Origin: Chitinophaga terrae (ex Kim and Jung 2007)
GTDB taxonomy: Bacteria; Bacteroidota; Bacteroidia; Chitinophagales; Chitinophagaceae
Length of the DNA: 64,000 nucleotides
Direction of reading: 5' to 3'
Assembly (NCBI RefSeq): GCF_900107795.1
Contig: NZ_FNRL01000021.1
Location: 55,133-119,132, forward strand
In this document: positions 26,673-34,993 of the stretch, in pieces
Layout: each line of letters starts with the position of its first letter
Numbering within the stretch: the first letter of the stretch is position 1
Made by a program: the position numbers and the translations under genes
The notes under the pieces: generated by a model
Told to the model about the DNA's origin: nothing
Seen by the model: the letters and a program-made list of their open reading frames with translations, nothing else
Database searches by the model: none

Positions 26673-28184
26673 TTACCTTCTTACACCTCTGGATTTATTT
26701 TCTTTCGGTGGCTGCTGCTGTTCCTGCTGCTGTTTGTTGATAGGAGCGTTCTGTTGGGACTTTAAAGGCTCGTTGATGTTCTTGGTAGCCTCGTTGGTTT
26801 TCCCTTCGGAATTGACGGCTACCTGCGTTTTGTGGGTATCTGCCGGAACAATCTTGTCTTTTAGTTTGTCCGGGTTTCTGAAATTGAAATCATACTTGCC
26901 TGTTTCGGCATTCAGTGTAACGTAGCCCTTGTAAGGCTGTCCTTTGCCATCCATGAAATCCGAAACATAAATCGTTTTGCCCTCCGTGAGCTTTTTGTAT
27001 TGCTCATCGTTAAATTCCTTGCCCCTGTATAGTCGTGGATTGTCCTGCGATTGTGCCTGCTGCTGGTTTTGAGATTGCTTGTAATTTGAACCTCTTTCAA
27101 AAAGGTATTCAGGAAAACGCTTATCGGCATTGTATTGAATGTCGCTGCTGAATGTTTTCCCTTTCTGCGAAACCATACCCTCTATGTAAATGGATTTGCC
27201 CTCGTATAAAGTTTGCTTTTGTTCAGCACTAAGTTTTACCCCTCCAATGTCGTCAGGAACTTTTATCCAATCCTGTCGCAAGGCGATAACTTCCTTTGTC
27301 AGTTTATCAATGCTGATAATGGACGGTATTTTTTCTCCGGTCTTGGGATAGGTCAGTTCCACCACACGCCCCATGTTCCCGGTTTTGAGCAGGTTCTCTT
27401 TATCCTCTTTGGTAAATTCATGCCCGAAAAAAGGCGTATGCAAGTTGGGTTCGTGGCGAACGCCATACATCACAAATACAGGCATCCCGTTTTCTCCGCT
27501 TTGAAGTCCCAGCCTCGCTTCCGAACGCATGACGGCAGAACCGAAATTGATGCTCACAGGATATACCTTATTGGTCTTATAGCCCTTTAACAGCATTTCC
27601 AGCGTATTGTCTTTTTCCAGCCGTTCTTTGGTTATACCGATTTGCGCCAGCGTTTTCCAATCAATATCATCTGCTTTAAAACGATGGTCGTTTGTTTGAG
27701 GCATTGCCTGTGTCGCTTCGGGCTTTGCCTGCGGTGCTTGTGTTGTTTCCATATCTTTTTTGTTTTCTTGTTGTGGTTCCTTTGGCTCTTTCACTTCGTG
27801 CTTTGCCATAATAGCCTCGCCTTCTTTGGTAGGGGCATTCACCTGTTGCTGCATTTTCTGCGCTGTTTCAACTGCATCCTGTGCCGGAACTTTGAAAAAT
27901 GAAAAACGAGTAGGGTCTTTGAGCTGTCGCCAGAAGTTGGAGAAGAAGTTGGAAAAGAAATCGCCGCTCTTATCTACCCGCATAAATGCGTTTTGATTTT
28001 TCTTGTTGGCATCAACGGTTTTCAATTCGCCATTTTCATCTACACCTGTAACAGCTTGGATGGTCTTTTTTTCCTTATCCATAACCAGCAAAACATCCGA
28101 AAGCTGTTCAGGCGTTTGCTGTGGATTTGTTTGTGTGCTTTGCTGTGGCTCTTGCCCGGCTGTTTCTGTTATTTGCTCACTCAT
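26673..28184 (-). CDS. DUF3945/DUF4099-type ICE protein
   Basis: A 503-aa hydrophilic protein of conjugative elements. The N-terminal 120 residues include a Gln/Thr/Pro-rich start and SDVLLVMDKEKKTIQAVTGVDENGELKTV. The middle has DDIDWKTLAQIGITKERLE (DUF4099-like). Repeated DUF3945-type units follow, marked by LSAEQKQTLYEGKSIYIEGM and FNDEQYKKLTEGKTIYVSDFMDGKG. The C-terminus is rich in Gln and Lys. It lies 20 bp from topB and is co-directional, as in other Bacteroidota CTns. The function is unknown; a DNA- or TopB-associated role is inferred from the constant pairing. Confidence 0.82.
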   Translation of the reverse strand: MSEQITETAGQEPQQSTQTNPQQTPEQLSDVLLVMDKEKKTIQAVTGVDENGELKTVDANKKNQNAFMRVDKSGDFFSNFFSNFWRQLKDPTRFSFFKVPAQDAVETAQKMQQQVNAPTKEGEAIMAKHEVKEPKEPQQENKKDMETTQAPQAKPEATQAMPQTNDHRFKADDIDWKTLAQIGITKERLEKDNTLEMLLKGYKTNKVYPVSINFGSAVMRSEARLGLQSGENGMPVFVMYGVRHEPNLHTPFFGHEFTKEDKENLLKTGNMGRVVELTYPKTGEKIPSIISIDKLTKEVIALRQDWIKVPDDIGGVKLSAEQKQTLYEGKSIYIEGMVSQKGKTFSSDIQYNADKRFPEYLFERGSNYKQSQNQQQAQSQDNPRLYRGKEFNDEQYKKLTEGKTIYVSDFMDGKGQPYKGYVTLNAETGKYDFNFRNPDKLKDKIVPADTHKTQVAVNSEGKTNEATKNINEPLKSQQNAPINKQQQEQQQPPKENKSRGVRR

Positions 28185-28269
28185 ACTATTGATATTTTAA
28201 ATGTTATCGTCCGAAAATAGTTGAAGCGGGTACGGCGTAGCCGTACCTGTCTTTGAATGGCACTGTTTG

Positions 28270-28578
28270 TCACTCGTTGTCCTTTGTACGTTGCAAGGGA
28301 GCATTCACACTATCCCTTATGAATTGGTGTACGTCAGATAATTTGTAGTACAATTTTCCGCTGATGGTATAATATGGCAGCTTGCCGGATGAGCGGTAAC
28401 GCTGCAAGGAGCGGTGGCTGATTTTCAGCATTTGTAAGAGGTCTTGGTTATCCAATAATTCCTCGCAGTCTATGGTATTGCGTTGCTTCTGTATATCTAT
28501 GATGTGTTGTTTCAAAACATCGAAACGTTCCATGATACGCTCCATCCACGCAAAAAATTCCATTCTGTCTATGTTCAT
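28270..28578 (-). CDS. Small helix-turn-helix (excisionase/MerR-type) protein
   Basis: A 102-aa DNA-binding protein. The segment LDNQDLLQMLKISHRSLQRYRSSGKLPYYTISGKLYYKLSDVHQFI (about 41-86) is a winged helix of the excisionase type found in CTn Xis-like proteins. An N-terminal helix (MEFFAWMERIMERFDVLKQH) may mediate dimers. It heads the TopB/DUF3945 gene block on the minus strand and probably regulates this block or excision. The target site is not known. Confidence 0.83.
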   Translation of the reverse strand: MNIDRMEFFAWMERIMERFDVLKQHIIDIQKQRNTIDCEELLDNQDLLQMLKISHRSLQRYRSSGKLPYYTISGKLYYKLSDVHQFIRDSVNAPLQRTKDNE

Positions 28579-28787
28579 AGCAATACGTTTTTATGATATT
28601 CTTATAGCACAAAATTGGAGCGTTTGGCTGGGGCTGTCTTCCGATACGTGTCTATCAAAACGGCACTTTTTTCATTTTTTTTGCAATTAATGTAAAGTGC
28701 TGTTGTGTAACGATTTCTTGCTCTTTACGATATACGTTGCGTATTTCAAAGGGTGGATTTGTCTATATACACATATAGGCAAACGGG

Positions 28788-28818
28788 CAAAAAAAAGACA
28801 GCACCATATCGGTGCTGT
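28788..28818 (-). terminator. Intrinsic terminator after the 354-aa gene
   Basis: An 8-bp stem, ACAGCACC with GGTGCTGT, a 5-nt loop and a run of Ts on the minus strand (28790-28796) that ends the 354-aa gene. The remaining 28579-28787 bp hold no gene I can support. Confidence 0.8.
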
Positions 28819-28849
28819 TATTTTATAAGAGAAGATGGACACGAAAACT

Positions 28850-29914
28850 TTACTTATTACCTTTCAATTTGAGTAAAAAGTATAAACCGTTATTTTGAAG
28901 TTCCCTTTTTTCTTCTTTGTATTCCAACAATGTCATTCCCGCTGTTAATCCCAAAGAACTTAATAGTGTATAATGTATTGGCATACTGGCAACCACTGTT
29001 CCTATTAACGGCACATAAGTTTTGGGATTTTGCATTTTCTCAATAAACCTCCTAAATGTTTTACTATTCAGGTTTTTCATTTTGTTCTCTAAATCGGTGA
29101 GAGGTTTTTGTATTTCACTAAAGAAAATGCTCCGATACTCATTATCCTTTAAATCAGCATTGTAAAGCTGCTTGTTTTTAACCTCTATTGTATTTATGGT
29201 CTGATAAAACAATCCTAATTCATCCTTTAATTTTAGCTTGAGTTCTAATAGGTCTTCAAAACTTAAAATATCAGGATTAGGCAAACTGATTTTTAAAGCA
29301 TCAAGTGCCAATGACTTTGTATAGCCCTCAGTTTTTAAATCGCTGTTGGATTTATTCGATTGCTGGATAAATGTTGAAAAAAGATTATTTAGATTATTGC
29401 TACTACTCAAACAATTTTTTCCTTCTATCAAAAGTTTCAGAAACCACTTTAGTTTTAAAGAATAATACCACCATATTAAATCTACCTCAACTGGCTTACC
29501 CCAATCAAAGCCCCACATATATTTCATTACATCATAAACCTCTTCTGTGATTATTTTACCGTCTTTATTTGTGGGATGATTGGGAAAGATTAAATCATGG
29601 TTTGAGTTGACTATTTCGCTTATTTTACTTGCAAACCCTTTTTCAAATTCATCTTCATTGTCTTTATTCCTTTCGGTTATTGCAATCAAATTTTCATCAA
29701 TAAGAACTTTATAATCCGTTCTAAATGTCTTGGGAATAAATTGAAAATCCTCTACTCCGTCAAACTCAAAATTTCCGCTTGCTTGACTAAATTTTGGGGC
29801 ATAAACTGCGTCATTGACGATGTTTATTTTATCATAATACAATGCCAATAATTTTATTTCATTTTCCGATTTTGGAGTAATATCGGAGTTATAGTAAATT
29901 TCTCTCATTTTCAA
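28850..29914 (-). CDS. Uncharacterised 354-aa cargo protein
   Basis: I do not recognise the family with confidence; the N-terminus (MREIYYNSDITPKSENEIKL, then LALYYDKINIVND) faintly recalls DUF6236. The protein is mostly helical and charged. A weakly hydrophobic stretch, PLIGTVVASMPIHYTLLSSL (near residues 305-325), could be a membrane or core segment. It is AT-rich compared with the CTn block. It is followed by its own terminator and preceded by a 191-aa gene 36 bp upstream on the same strand. The pair looks like a cargo module of defence or toxin-antitoxin size; this is inference from position and composition. Confidence 0.68.
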   Translation of the reverse strand: MKMREIYYNSDITPKSENEIKLLALYYDKINIVNDAVYAPKFSQASGNFEFDGVEDFQFIPKTFRTDYKVLIDENLIAITERNKDNEDEFEKGFASKISEIVNSNHDLIFPNHPTNKDGKIITEEVYDVMKYMWGFDWGKPVEVDLIWWYYSLKLKWFLKLLIEGKNCLSSSNNLNNLFSTFIQQSNKSNSDLKTEGYTKSLALDALKISLPNPDILSFEDLLELKLKLKDELGLFYQTINTIEVKNKQLYNADLKDNEYRSIFFSEIQKPLTDLENKMKNLNSKTFRRFIEKMQNPKTYVPLIGTVVASMPIHYTLLSSLGLTAGMTLLEYKEEKRELQNNGLYFLLKLKGNK

Positions 29915-29950
29915 ATTCCTTTCGTATCCTTGTGGTTGATTGCTGGCTTA

Positions 29951-30526
29951 TCATTTCTTTTTGTGGAGAAATTTGAATATATTATTGATATTAACTCCAA
30001 TTCCCGCAAAATTTGGTTCAAGAATTATGGTATCGTTTAATATTTTACCAACACCTCCTTTTAGTTCCTTTTTTACTTTAAAATCTTTTATCTCTTTTTG
30101 GTCTTTAATGTCTTGGAAAACCTTTTCAATAAGTTTGACAACATCTTGGGGCGTTTTACAAACATTCGCTATTTCGATAAAGACTAATTTGTCCTCTGGG
30201 ATTTTACCGCCGATAGACTGTCTATCATTTCCATCCAAAAAATATTTTGGATGAAGTGTAGTAATCATCAGTGCTGGAAGTAATTCTTTAGGGTCAATGC
30301 CATTTACAGCTTCCCAAGACATAAGCTCCGAATAAAAATGACTTTCGGGAATACCCTGAATGGCAACCGCGTCATTTTCGGCTGCAAATTTTGCAATTCT
30401 ATCAAAATTGTCACGTAAGGTTTTACTAATCGGTTCATCCCAATTGTAATAGTCCAGAATATATAGATAATACTTCCTTTCTACATTCTCGGGAATTGCT
30501 GCAATTGTACTTATTTTTAATCCCAT
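29951..30526 (-). CDS. Uncharacterised 191-aa protein paired with the 354-aa gene
   Basis: I see no known family. The protein starts MGLKISTIAAIPENVERKYY and contains SYLYI-like hydrophobic strands and DRIAKFAAENDAVAIQGI. The C-terminal part is FKVKKELKGGVGKILNDTII followed by NNIFKFLHKKK. No signal peptide or transmembrane helix is evident. It lies 36 bp from the 354-aa gene in the same direction and shares its low GC content, so both were probably acquired together. A function cannot be assigned. Confidence 0.62.
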   Translation of the reverse strand: MGLKISTIAAIPENVERKYYLYILDYYNWDEPISKTLRDNFDRIAKFAAENDAVAIQGIPESHFYSELMSWEAVNGIDPKELLPALMITTLHPKYFLDGNDRQSIGGKIPEDKLVFIEIANVCKTPQDVVKLIEKVFQDIKDQKEIKDFKVKKELKGGVGKILNDTIILEPNFAGIGVNINNIFKFLHKKK

Positions 30527-30621
30527 TATATCTATTATCTTATTTTGAGTGCTGTTCGTTTTGCGCTATTCTCTTTACAAACTATCATACGAATATTGTT
30601 AGTTCATCCATAGCTAAAATA

Positions 30622-30653
30622 CAAAAAAAGCCAATGTCGGTAGCATTGGCTTT
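30622..30653 (-). terminator. Intrinsic terminator after the second RteC gene
   Basis: A 10-bp stem, AAAGCCAATG with CATTGGCTTT, a 7-nt loop and a T run on the minus strand (30623-30629) directly downstream of rteC. It separates RteC from the 191/354-aa pair. Confidence 0.82.
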
Positions 30654-30682
30654 CTTTGCGTTATAAGCAAGGTGACTAATAA

Positions 30683-31531
30683 TTAGCCGTTGTCTTCCTT
30701 ATCCATGTATTCCTCTAAATTGTATTTCAGTTGGTCTAAAAATAAAGTACGTGAGCCGGCACGGGTTTTCATACGATGAAAGCTGTTATGAATGTCGCTA
30801 AGCGAAACACGGAACAGGATTTGAAACACCATACTGATTTTGCGAATGCCTAATTTACCATGTGAAACAGCATCGGCAGCATGAAGCGCATAAATCAATT
30901 CAATAAGCGCACTCTTTGGCTGTGTCCAAAAAATATCTTTGGTGTCATTGTTCTGCAATAGTACATCAGGGCTTAGTTCAGGGCTTAGTTTTGTCGTGAG
31001 GTAGTTATAGATTAATTCATTGGCTAAGATTTTTGCCACCTTATAATCAAAGTAGGTCGAGAATTGTGGGTCAATTTCAAAAACAAAGCTGTTTAACCCA
31101 TCATAGTAATTGATGTTTCCCAGCATATAATAGTTTTCGTCCCGGTCAGTCCTGCCGGAGCGGTAATATCTGTAAAAATCAGAATTGCAGATATGCTCTT
31201 TATATTCCTGTTTCAGTTCCCGGAGTTGTAGAGCGAAATAGCATTGATGCAAATTCCCATTATCTGCGGGACAAGCTGTTTCAATCCGATAAACCTTGTT
31301 ATAGTAAATCAGCTTTCCGAGAATGTTCGGTTTCACCAGTTTGAAAAAATGGATTTCTTCGGCTTTACTGGAAAAGCCCTCTTTCAATACATCTTCTTTG
31401 ACAGTACGCAGTAGTTCCTGAAGATAAATTGTCATTCTATAAGCCTCATCAATGAAGCTGGATGCTTCAGCAGATAATTTTCTTTCCTGCTTTTGAATTT
31501 CGGCAACGATGGTTTGTAAGGGATGCTTCAT
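30683..31531 (-). CDS. rteC: RteC-domain protein (second copy)
   Basis: A 282-aa RteC-family protein. Diagnostic segments are AEEIHFFKLVKPNILGKLIYYNKVYRIE, FYRYYRSGRTDRDENYYMLGN and KSALIELIYALHAADAVSHG, which align by eye with the copy at 12555-13382. It ends the minus-strand block near the element edge and faces away from the recombinase operon. In CTnDOT a single RteC controls excision; two diverged copies in one element suggest separate targets or a composite element. It has its own terminator. Confidence 0.85.
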   Translation of the reverse strand: MKHPLQTIVAEIQKQERKLSAEASSFIDEAYRMTIYLQELLRTVKEDVLKEGFSSKAEEIHFFKLVKPNILGKLIYYNKVYRIETACPADNGNLHQCYFALQLRELKQEYKEHICNSDFYRYYRSGRTDRDENYYMLGNINYYDGLNSFVFEIDPQFSTYFDYKVAKILANELIYNYLTTKLSPELSPDVLLQNNDTKDIFWTQPKSALIELIYALHAADAVSHGKLGIRKISMVFQILFRVSLSDIHNSFHRMKTRAGSRTLFLDQLKYNLEEYMDKEDNG

Positions 31532-31821
31532 AGTTCCGTTCGTTTTATCAGGCTGTATTTATCCAAATACAAATGTTAGCCTTAACTATGAATTTATTCC
31601 ATGAGATATGCCGAAGTCAGGTAAAATTTATTTCAAGACAGACAATAAGCGACATTGGAAAACTTAAACGAAATGTAAAAAAAGGGTGTGGGGTAAGACA
31701 TCAAAGGTCAAGTTCTACCATAGAATGCCATCTTCCGGTGTTCGATTGACATCTCTTTTATTTTTAGCAATGCTCCTGTAAGACACAGGTTCACTAACAA
31801 TAAAATAAAGGAGAAGTGGTC

Positions 31822-32019
31822 ATGGAAAAGAAGAAAGAGAAATTTGAAGCTCCTAACAACATCGAGCATAGCATTGCTAAAATAGACGAAGAAATAGAGC
31901 GAGAAAAAGAAGAAAAATTGGTAAATTTAATTATTGAAATTGTTGTGTCGTCAACATTAAAAGAATACTATGAAACGAGCGATAAGATACTTACGATTCA
32001 GTCAATTAGGACAGAGTAA
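31822..32019 (+). CDS. Small 65-aa protein upstream of the recombinase
   Basis: A short, highly charged protein: MEKKKEKFEAPNNIEHS, then IDEEIEREKEEKLVNLI and LKEYYETSDKILTIQS. It is probably a coiled coil. The ATG at 31822 is chosen because a purine-rich AAAGGAG lies 8 nt upstream; a GTG at 31816 is also open. It overlaps the recombinase start by 50 nt in another frame, which suggests coupled translation. It could be a recombination directionality factor or an accessory protein, but it lacks a visible DNA-binding motif. Confidence 0.55.
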   Translation: MEKKKEKFEAPNNIEHSIAKIDEEIEREKEEKLVNLIIEIVVSSTLKEYYETSDKILTIQSIRTE

Positions 32020-33589
32020 TGGCTCTATTGAAAGGCAAGAGCTTTATACAGACCAATGGTTGCAATATAATAGTGTTGAACTGGTAGATACATTTATTGA
32101 CCGAGGTAAAAGTGCCCGCACATTTGACCGTCCTGATTTCATTAAACTAAAGGAGTTTATTAATAAACATTACAAAACAGTAGATTACCTTTTAGTTGAC
32201 CAATTAGACCGTTTTAGCCGTGATGCAGGGGAAGCCATGAGCATGGTTAAACTCCTGCAAAAGAAATATAATATTCAGGTGGTAAGTGTTACAGAAGGAA
32301 TAACTTTTGACTATGATACACCCGGCAGTTTTTTTAGAGCCGGGCTACAATTGTTGCTTGCCGAAGAGGATAATATAAATCGAAGCATCAAAGTGAAAGG
32401 AGGGCTTTATACTGCTAAAGCTAAAGAGGGAAGGTTCGTTTATAAAAATGCACCATTTGGATATAGAAAGGAAGGTGAAAGAAAAGACCGCCGTTTAATT
32501 ATAGAAGAAACCGAAGCAAAGATTGTACGTTTCATCTACGATGCGTATCTCAAAAACACACCGTTGTACCGTATTAAGGAGCAGGCTCAACAATTAGGTT
32601 TCGCAACCAAAGGTAATATGGCGATTGAGCGTGTACTCACTAATCCAATATATGCAGGATTATTAAAAGTAGATGCCTACAAAAATTATACTGGTGGTTT
32701 ATTCGATGGCATTCATGAGCCAATTATTGATATTACCACATGGAAAATGGTTCAAGAAAAAATAAAAAGACCGGAAAAGTCTCGTACAGTAATTGATGAC
32801 GAACTTCCTTTGCGTGGTATTTTAAAGTGTCATTGTGGAAACCCGTTATCAGGCGCACCATCAAGGGGTAAATCGGGTAAATACTTCTATTATTATAAGT
32901 GCAAACACTCGAAGCACAATAATATCAGTGCGGTTAAATCAAATGACCAGTTTTTAAGTGTATGCGAATTAATGAGCCTCCCATCGGAAAAGGTTAGGAA
33001 AATCAGGACAGAAAGCAAAGCCTCCATTGATAAGGAAATGGAGAATAATAGAAAAAAGGCTAATGATAAAAAATTAGAGCTACAGGAAGTTGAAGAAAAA
33101 TTGTTCTCGGTTGAAGAAAAATGGATAAAGAATGAAATCAACAAGGACACCTACAATCGTTGGCATTCGATATATAATGATAATATATTCAATCTTAAAG
33201 GTGCAATTGAAAGGTTAAGCAATGACCAAAGCCATGCGTTCGGCATATTGGAAAAAAATCTAAATCTTTTGACCGATATGCGCTATGTCTATACTAAGTC
33301 AGATACGCTGCGAAAAAGAGAATTTGTAAATCTGGTGTTCGACAGCAATTTATACTATCAAGATGGCATCTATCGAACACCCACTATGCTCGGTGTTCTA
33401 TCGCACAACCATCTGATAATGAAAGAAAAAGGGTTATTGATATACGAAAAAAAAGAGGGTCTTCTTGATGAAGACCCTCTCAGCGGAGAGTCAGGGATTC
33501 GAACCCCGGGACCTGTTACAGTCAACAGTTTTCAAGACTGCCGCAATCGACCGCTCTGCCAACTCTCCAAGTGGACTGCAAATGTATGA
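31970..33589 (+). CDS. Large serine recombinase of the ICE, C-terminus running into tRNA-Ser
   Basis: A 539-aa large serine recombinase, the likely integrase. The catalytic N-terminal domain (about 1-140) has the nucleophile in RYLRFSQLGQSNGSIERQ (Ser11) and the segment LVDQLDRFSRDAGEAMS. The recombinase domain (about 165-270) contains APFGYRKEGERKDRRLIIEE. A zinc ribbon (GILKCHCGNPLSG with a later YKCKHSKH) and a coiled coil (about 350-410) follow. From residue about 493 the frame crosses the tRNA terminator and the whole tRNA on the opposite strand, giving a tail (SGIRTPGPV and CRNRPLCQL) that is plainly the tRNA shadow. The native C-terminus therefore probably ends near LLIYEKK, and integration fused it to chromosomal DNA. 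Confidence 0.85.
   Translation: MKRAIRYLRFSQLGQSNGSIERQELYTDQWLQYNSVELVDTFIDRGKSARTFDRPDFIKLKEFINKHYKTVDYLLVDQLDRFSRDAGEAMSMVKLLQKKYNIQVVSVTEGITFDYDTPGSFFRAGLQLLLAEEDNINRSIKVKGGLYTAKAKEGRFVYKNAPFGYRKEGERKDRRLIIEETEAKIVRFIYDAYLKNTPLYRIKEQAQQLGFATKGNMAIERVLTNPIYAGLLKVDAYKNYTGGLFDGIHEPIIDITTWKMVQEKIKRPEKSRTVIDDELPLRGILKCHCGNPLSGAPSRGKSGKYFYYYKCKHSKHNNISAVKSNDQFLSVCELMSLPSEKVRKIRTESKASIDKEMENNRKKANDKKLELQEVEEKLFSVEEKWIKNEINKDTYNRWHSIYNDNIFNLKGAIERLSNDQSHAFGILEKNLNLLTDMRYVYTKSDTLRKREFVNLVFDSNLYYQDGIYRTPTMLGVLSHNHLIMKEKGLLIYEKKEGLLDEDPLSGESGIRTPGPVTVNSFQDCRNRPLCQLSKWTANV
33447..33480 (-). terminator. Intrinsic terminator of tRNA-Ser
   Basis: An 11-bp perfect stem, AGAGGGTCTTC with GAAGACCCTCT, a 5-nt loop and a T run on the minus strand (33447-33453), placed 3 bp past the tRNA 3' end. 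It lies within the recombinase reading frame. Confidence 0.88.
33484..33568 (-). tRNA. tRNA-Ser(TGA)
   Basis: The minus strand folds as a tRNA: a 7-bp acceptor stem GGAGAGT/ACTCTCC with discriminator G, a D arm, and an anticodon arm with loop CTTGAAA (anticodon TGA). A long class-II variable arm typical of tRNA-Ser and a T arm with TTCGAAT complete it. The 3' CCA is not encoded. It marks the chromosomal target of the element. Confidence 0.95.
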
Positions 33590-33695
33590 CAAGATTCTAT
33601 TTTTCAAAAAAATATACCCCTTTTTTTACATCTTTTTTTGCCTTATAATCGCGCGTGTACGTATTATTTAATTGTAATCCCCCTAAACTCTGCGT

Positions 33696-34130
33696 ATGGA
33701 CATATTCTTTGAAGGACCCGTACTATGGTCACAGATCGATGCTAACATGCACCTGCGGCATTCGGCATATGCCGACTTCGCCGCCCAGGCACGTCTAAAC
33801 ATGCTGGAACACGTAGGGATCAAAGCAGTTCACCTGGTACAACACCAGGTAGGACCCATCCTTTTCAGGGAAGAACTTATTTACCACCGCGAAATCGGGG
33901 CAAATGACAAAGTAAAAGTAAGCTGCGTAATGACAAAATGCAGGAAAGACGGCTCCCGGTGGTCGATCACCCATGAAATTTTCAGGGGCGATGGCACCAG
34001 ATCCGCTACCGTACATGTAGATGGCGCCTGGATCGATTTCCAGAAACGTAAACTTACCGGCCTGCCCGAACATATACTGGAGAAATTCAAAGCAGTGCCC
34101 AGGAGCGCCGATTTCAAAGAAGAAGAATAA
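33696..34130 (+). CDS. Hotdog-fold acyl-CoA thioesterase
   Basis: A 144-aa protein of the 4-hydroxybenzoyl-CoA thioesterase/YbgC type. The N-terminal segment LWSQIDANMHLRHSAYADFAAQARL has the pattern in which Asp-x-N-x-H and the following helix form the active site. VSCVMTKCRKDGSRWSITHEI and VDGAWIDFQKRKLTGLP are the later hotdog strands. It is the first chromosomal gene next to the tRNA and ends in a bidirectional terminator. The acyl substrate cannot be read from the sequence. Confidence 0.86.
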   Translation: MDIFFEGPVLWSQIDANMHLRHSAYADFAAQARLNMLEHVGIKAVHLVQHQVGPILFREELIYHREIGANDKVKVSCVMTKCRKDGSRWSITHEIFRGDGTRSATVHVDGAWIDFQKRKLTGLPEHILEKFKAVPRSADFKEEE

Positions 34131-34138
34131 AAATAGGC

Positions 34139-34172
34139 GCGGAGATATCCAACCATGGATATCTCCGCTTTC
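34139..34172. terminator. Bidirectional terminator between convergent genes
   Basis: A 12-bp perfect stem, GCGGAGATATCC with GGATATCTCCGC, and a 6-nt loop. The plus side ends in TTTCTT and the minus side reaches TATTTTTAT. It serves the thioesterase gene and the 177-aa gene. Confidence 0.82.
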
Positions 34173-34193
34173 TTGCCAGCCATCTCCATCGAA

Positions 34194-34727
34194 CTATCTC
34201 CGGGTAAGCGGCCTGCCATCCCGCTTATCCAGCTCCAATTCTTTAATAAATGGCAACTGGTTCTGGATATGCGACCGGGTCGATTGTTCTATGTAGCTAT
34301 CCAACTGGAAGAATTTAGCCGCCCGGTTTGCGCCCAATAACTTGTTCATACGCCTGAAATAACGAAGCTGCAGGCGGGTAAACTCCAGGTCATTGTTGAT
34401 CATCTGCCGGGTCAGTGAATTCATTTTGCGCTCATCAACAGAAGAAAATTCCTCGTTGTACATTTTCAGTAGCGCCAGCCGCTCACTTAACCAGGGTTCT
34501 TTTTCCGCTTCGTAATCAATAAGCGTAACTTCAAATGCCTTTTCTTCAATGGGCGAAAGGTTCAGTGTTTCACTCATCAAGGCCAATTTATTTTTGCCGA
34601 AGATCTGCGTAACTACATCGTTTTGATTTTCAGTTAGAACAACAGCTTCGGTTTCGGGGGTCGACTGTGCAGCCAATCTGGGGGTAATGGCTACCAGGAG
34701 CATCAACAAACAGCAAACTTTTTTCAT
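34194..34727 (-). CDS. Secreted 177-aa protein of unknown function
   Basis: A signal peptide (MKKVCCLLMLLVAITPRLAAQ) precedes a helical, charged mature part: LMSETLNLSPIEEKAFEVTLID, RLALLKMYNEEFSSVDERKMN and FTRLQLRYFRRMNKLLGANRAAKFFQL. The repeated Leu/Arg/Glu heptads resemble small periplasmic Spy/CpxP-like sensors by architecture only. No family is assigned. It is monocistronic on the minus strand. Confidence 0.68.
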   Translation of the reverse strand: MKKVCCLLMLLVAITPRLAAQSTPETEAVVLTENQNDVVTQIFGKNKLALMSETLNLSPIEEKAFEVTLIDYEAEKEPWLSERLALLKMYNEEFSSVDERKMNSLTRQMINNDLEFTRLQLRYFRRMNKLLGANRAAKFFQLDSYIEQSTRSHIQNQLPFIKELELDKRDGRPLTRR

Positions 34728-34993
34728 GTGCGTTAATTTTTAGGATTAGACGCAGTTCCGCAGTCCAATTAAGTCAGTAAATGGGGTAACAACACCGGCT
34801 CTGATGAGGGTTAATTAAAAACACGACAGATTTAAATTTTAATTACGAATGTTAAGCAAGTGTGTAACCTCCAGGTATACATATTAGCGAAACCACCGTG
34901 TTTTAAGAAACACAGATTTTCAGTAAATAGTTGCAGAAAAATAAAATTAATTTATAGCTGCCGGCCGATCCGACTGGCAGCCATAGCGGTAAT

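Larger units (their letters stand above)
1..33484. mobile_element. Right part of an integrative conjugative element (CTn/ICE) ending at tRNA-Ser
   Basis: This stretch carries the usual Bacteroidota CTn maintenance genes: two RteC proteins, topoisomerase III, DUF3945, DUF1896, a giant methylase-helicase, an excisionase-like HTH protein and a large serine recombinase. Cargo genes for metal efflux, flavinylation and a ubiquitin-like system are interleaved. On the right it abuts a tRNA-Ser gene beyond which gene content becomes ordinary chromosome. No tra genes and no left end are visible, so the element continues upstream of position 1. The exact junction is not resolved: it should lie between the recombinase 3' part (about 33.40 kb) and the tRNA 3' end (33484). 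Tra genes and a second tRNA-Ser 3' fragment upstream would confirm it. Confidence 0.8.

Noticed and set aside
33465..33671. Plus-strand ORF of 68 aa over the tRNA-Ser region
   Set aside because: Its product (SQGFEPRDLLQS) is the usual translated shadow of a tRNA-Ser on the other strand.
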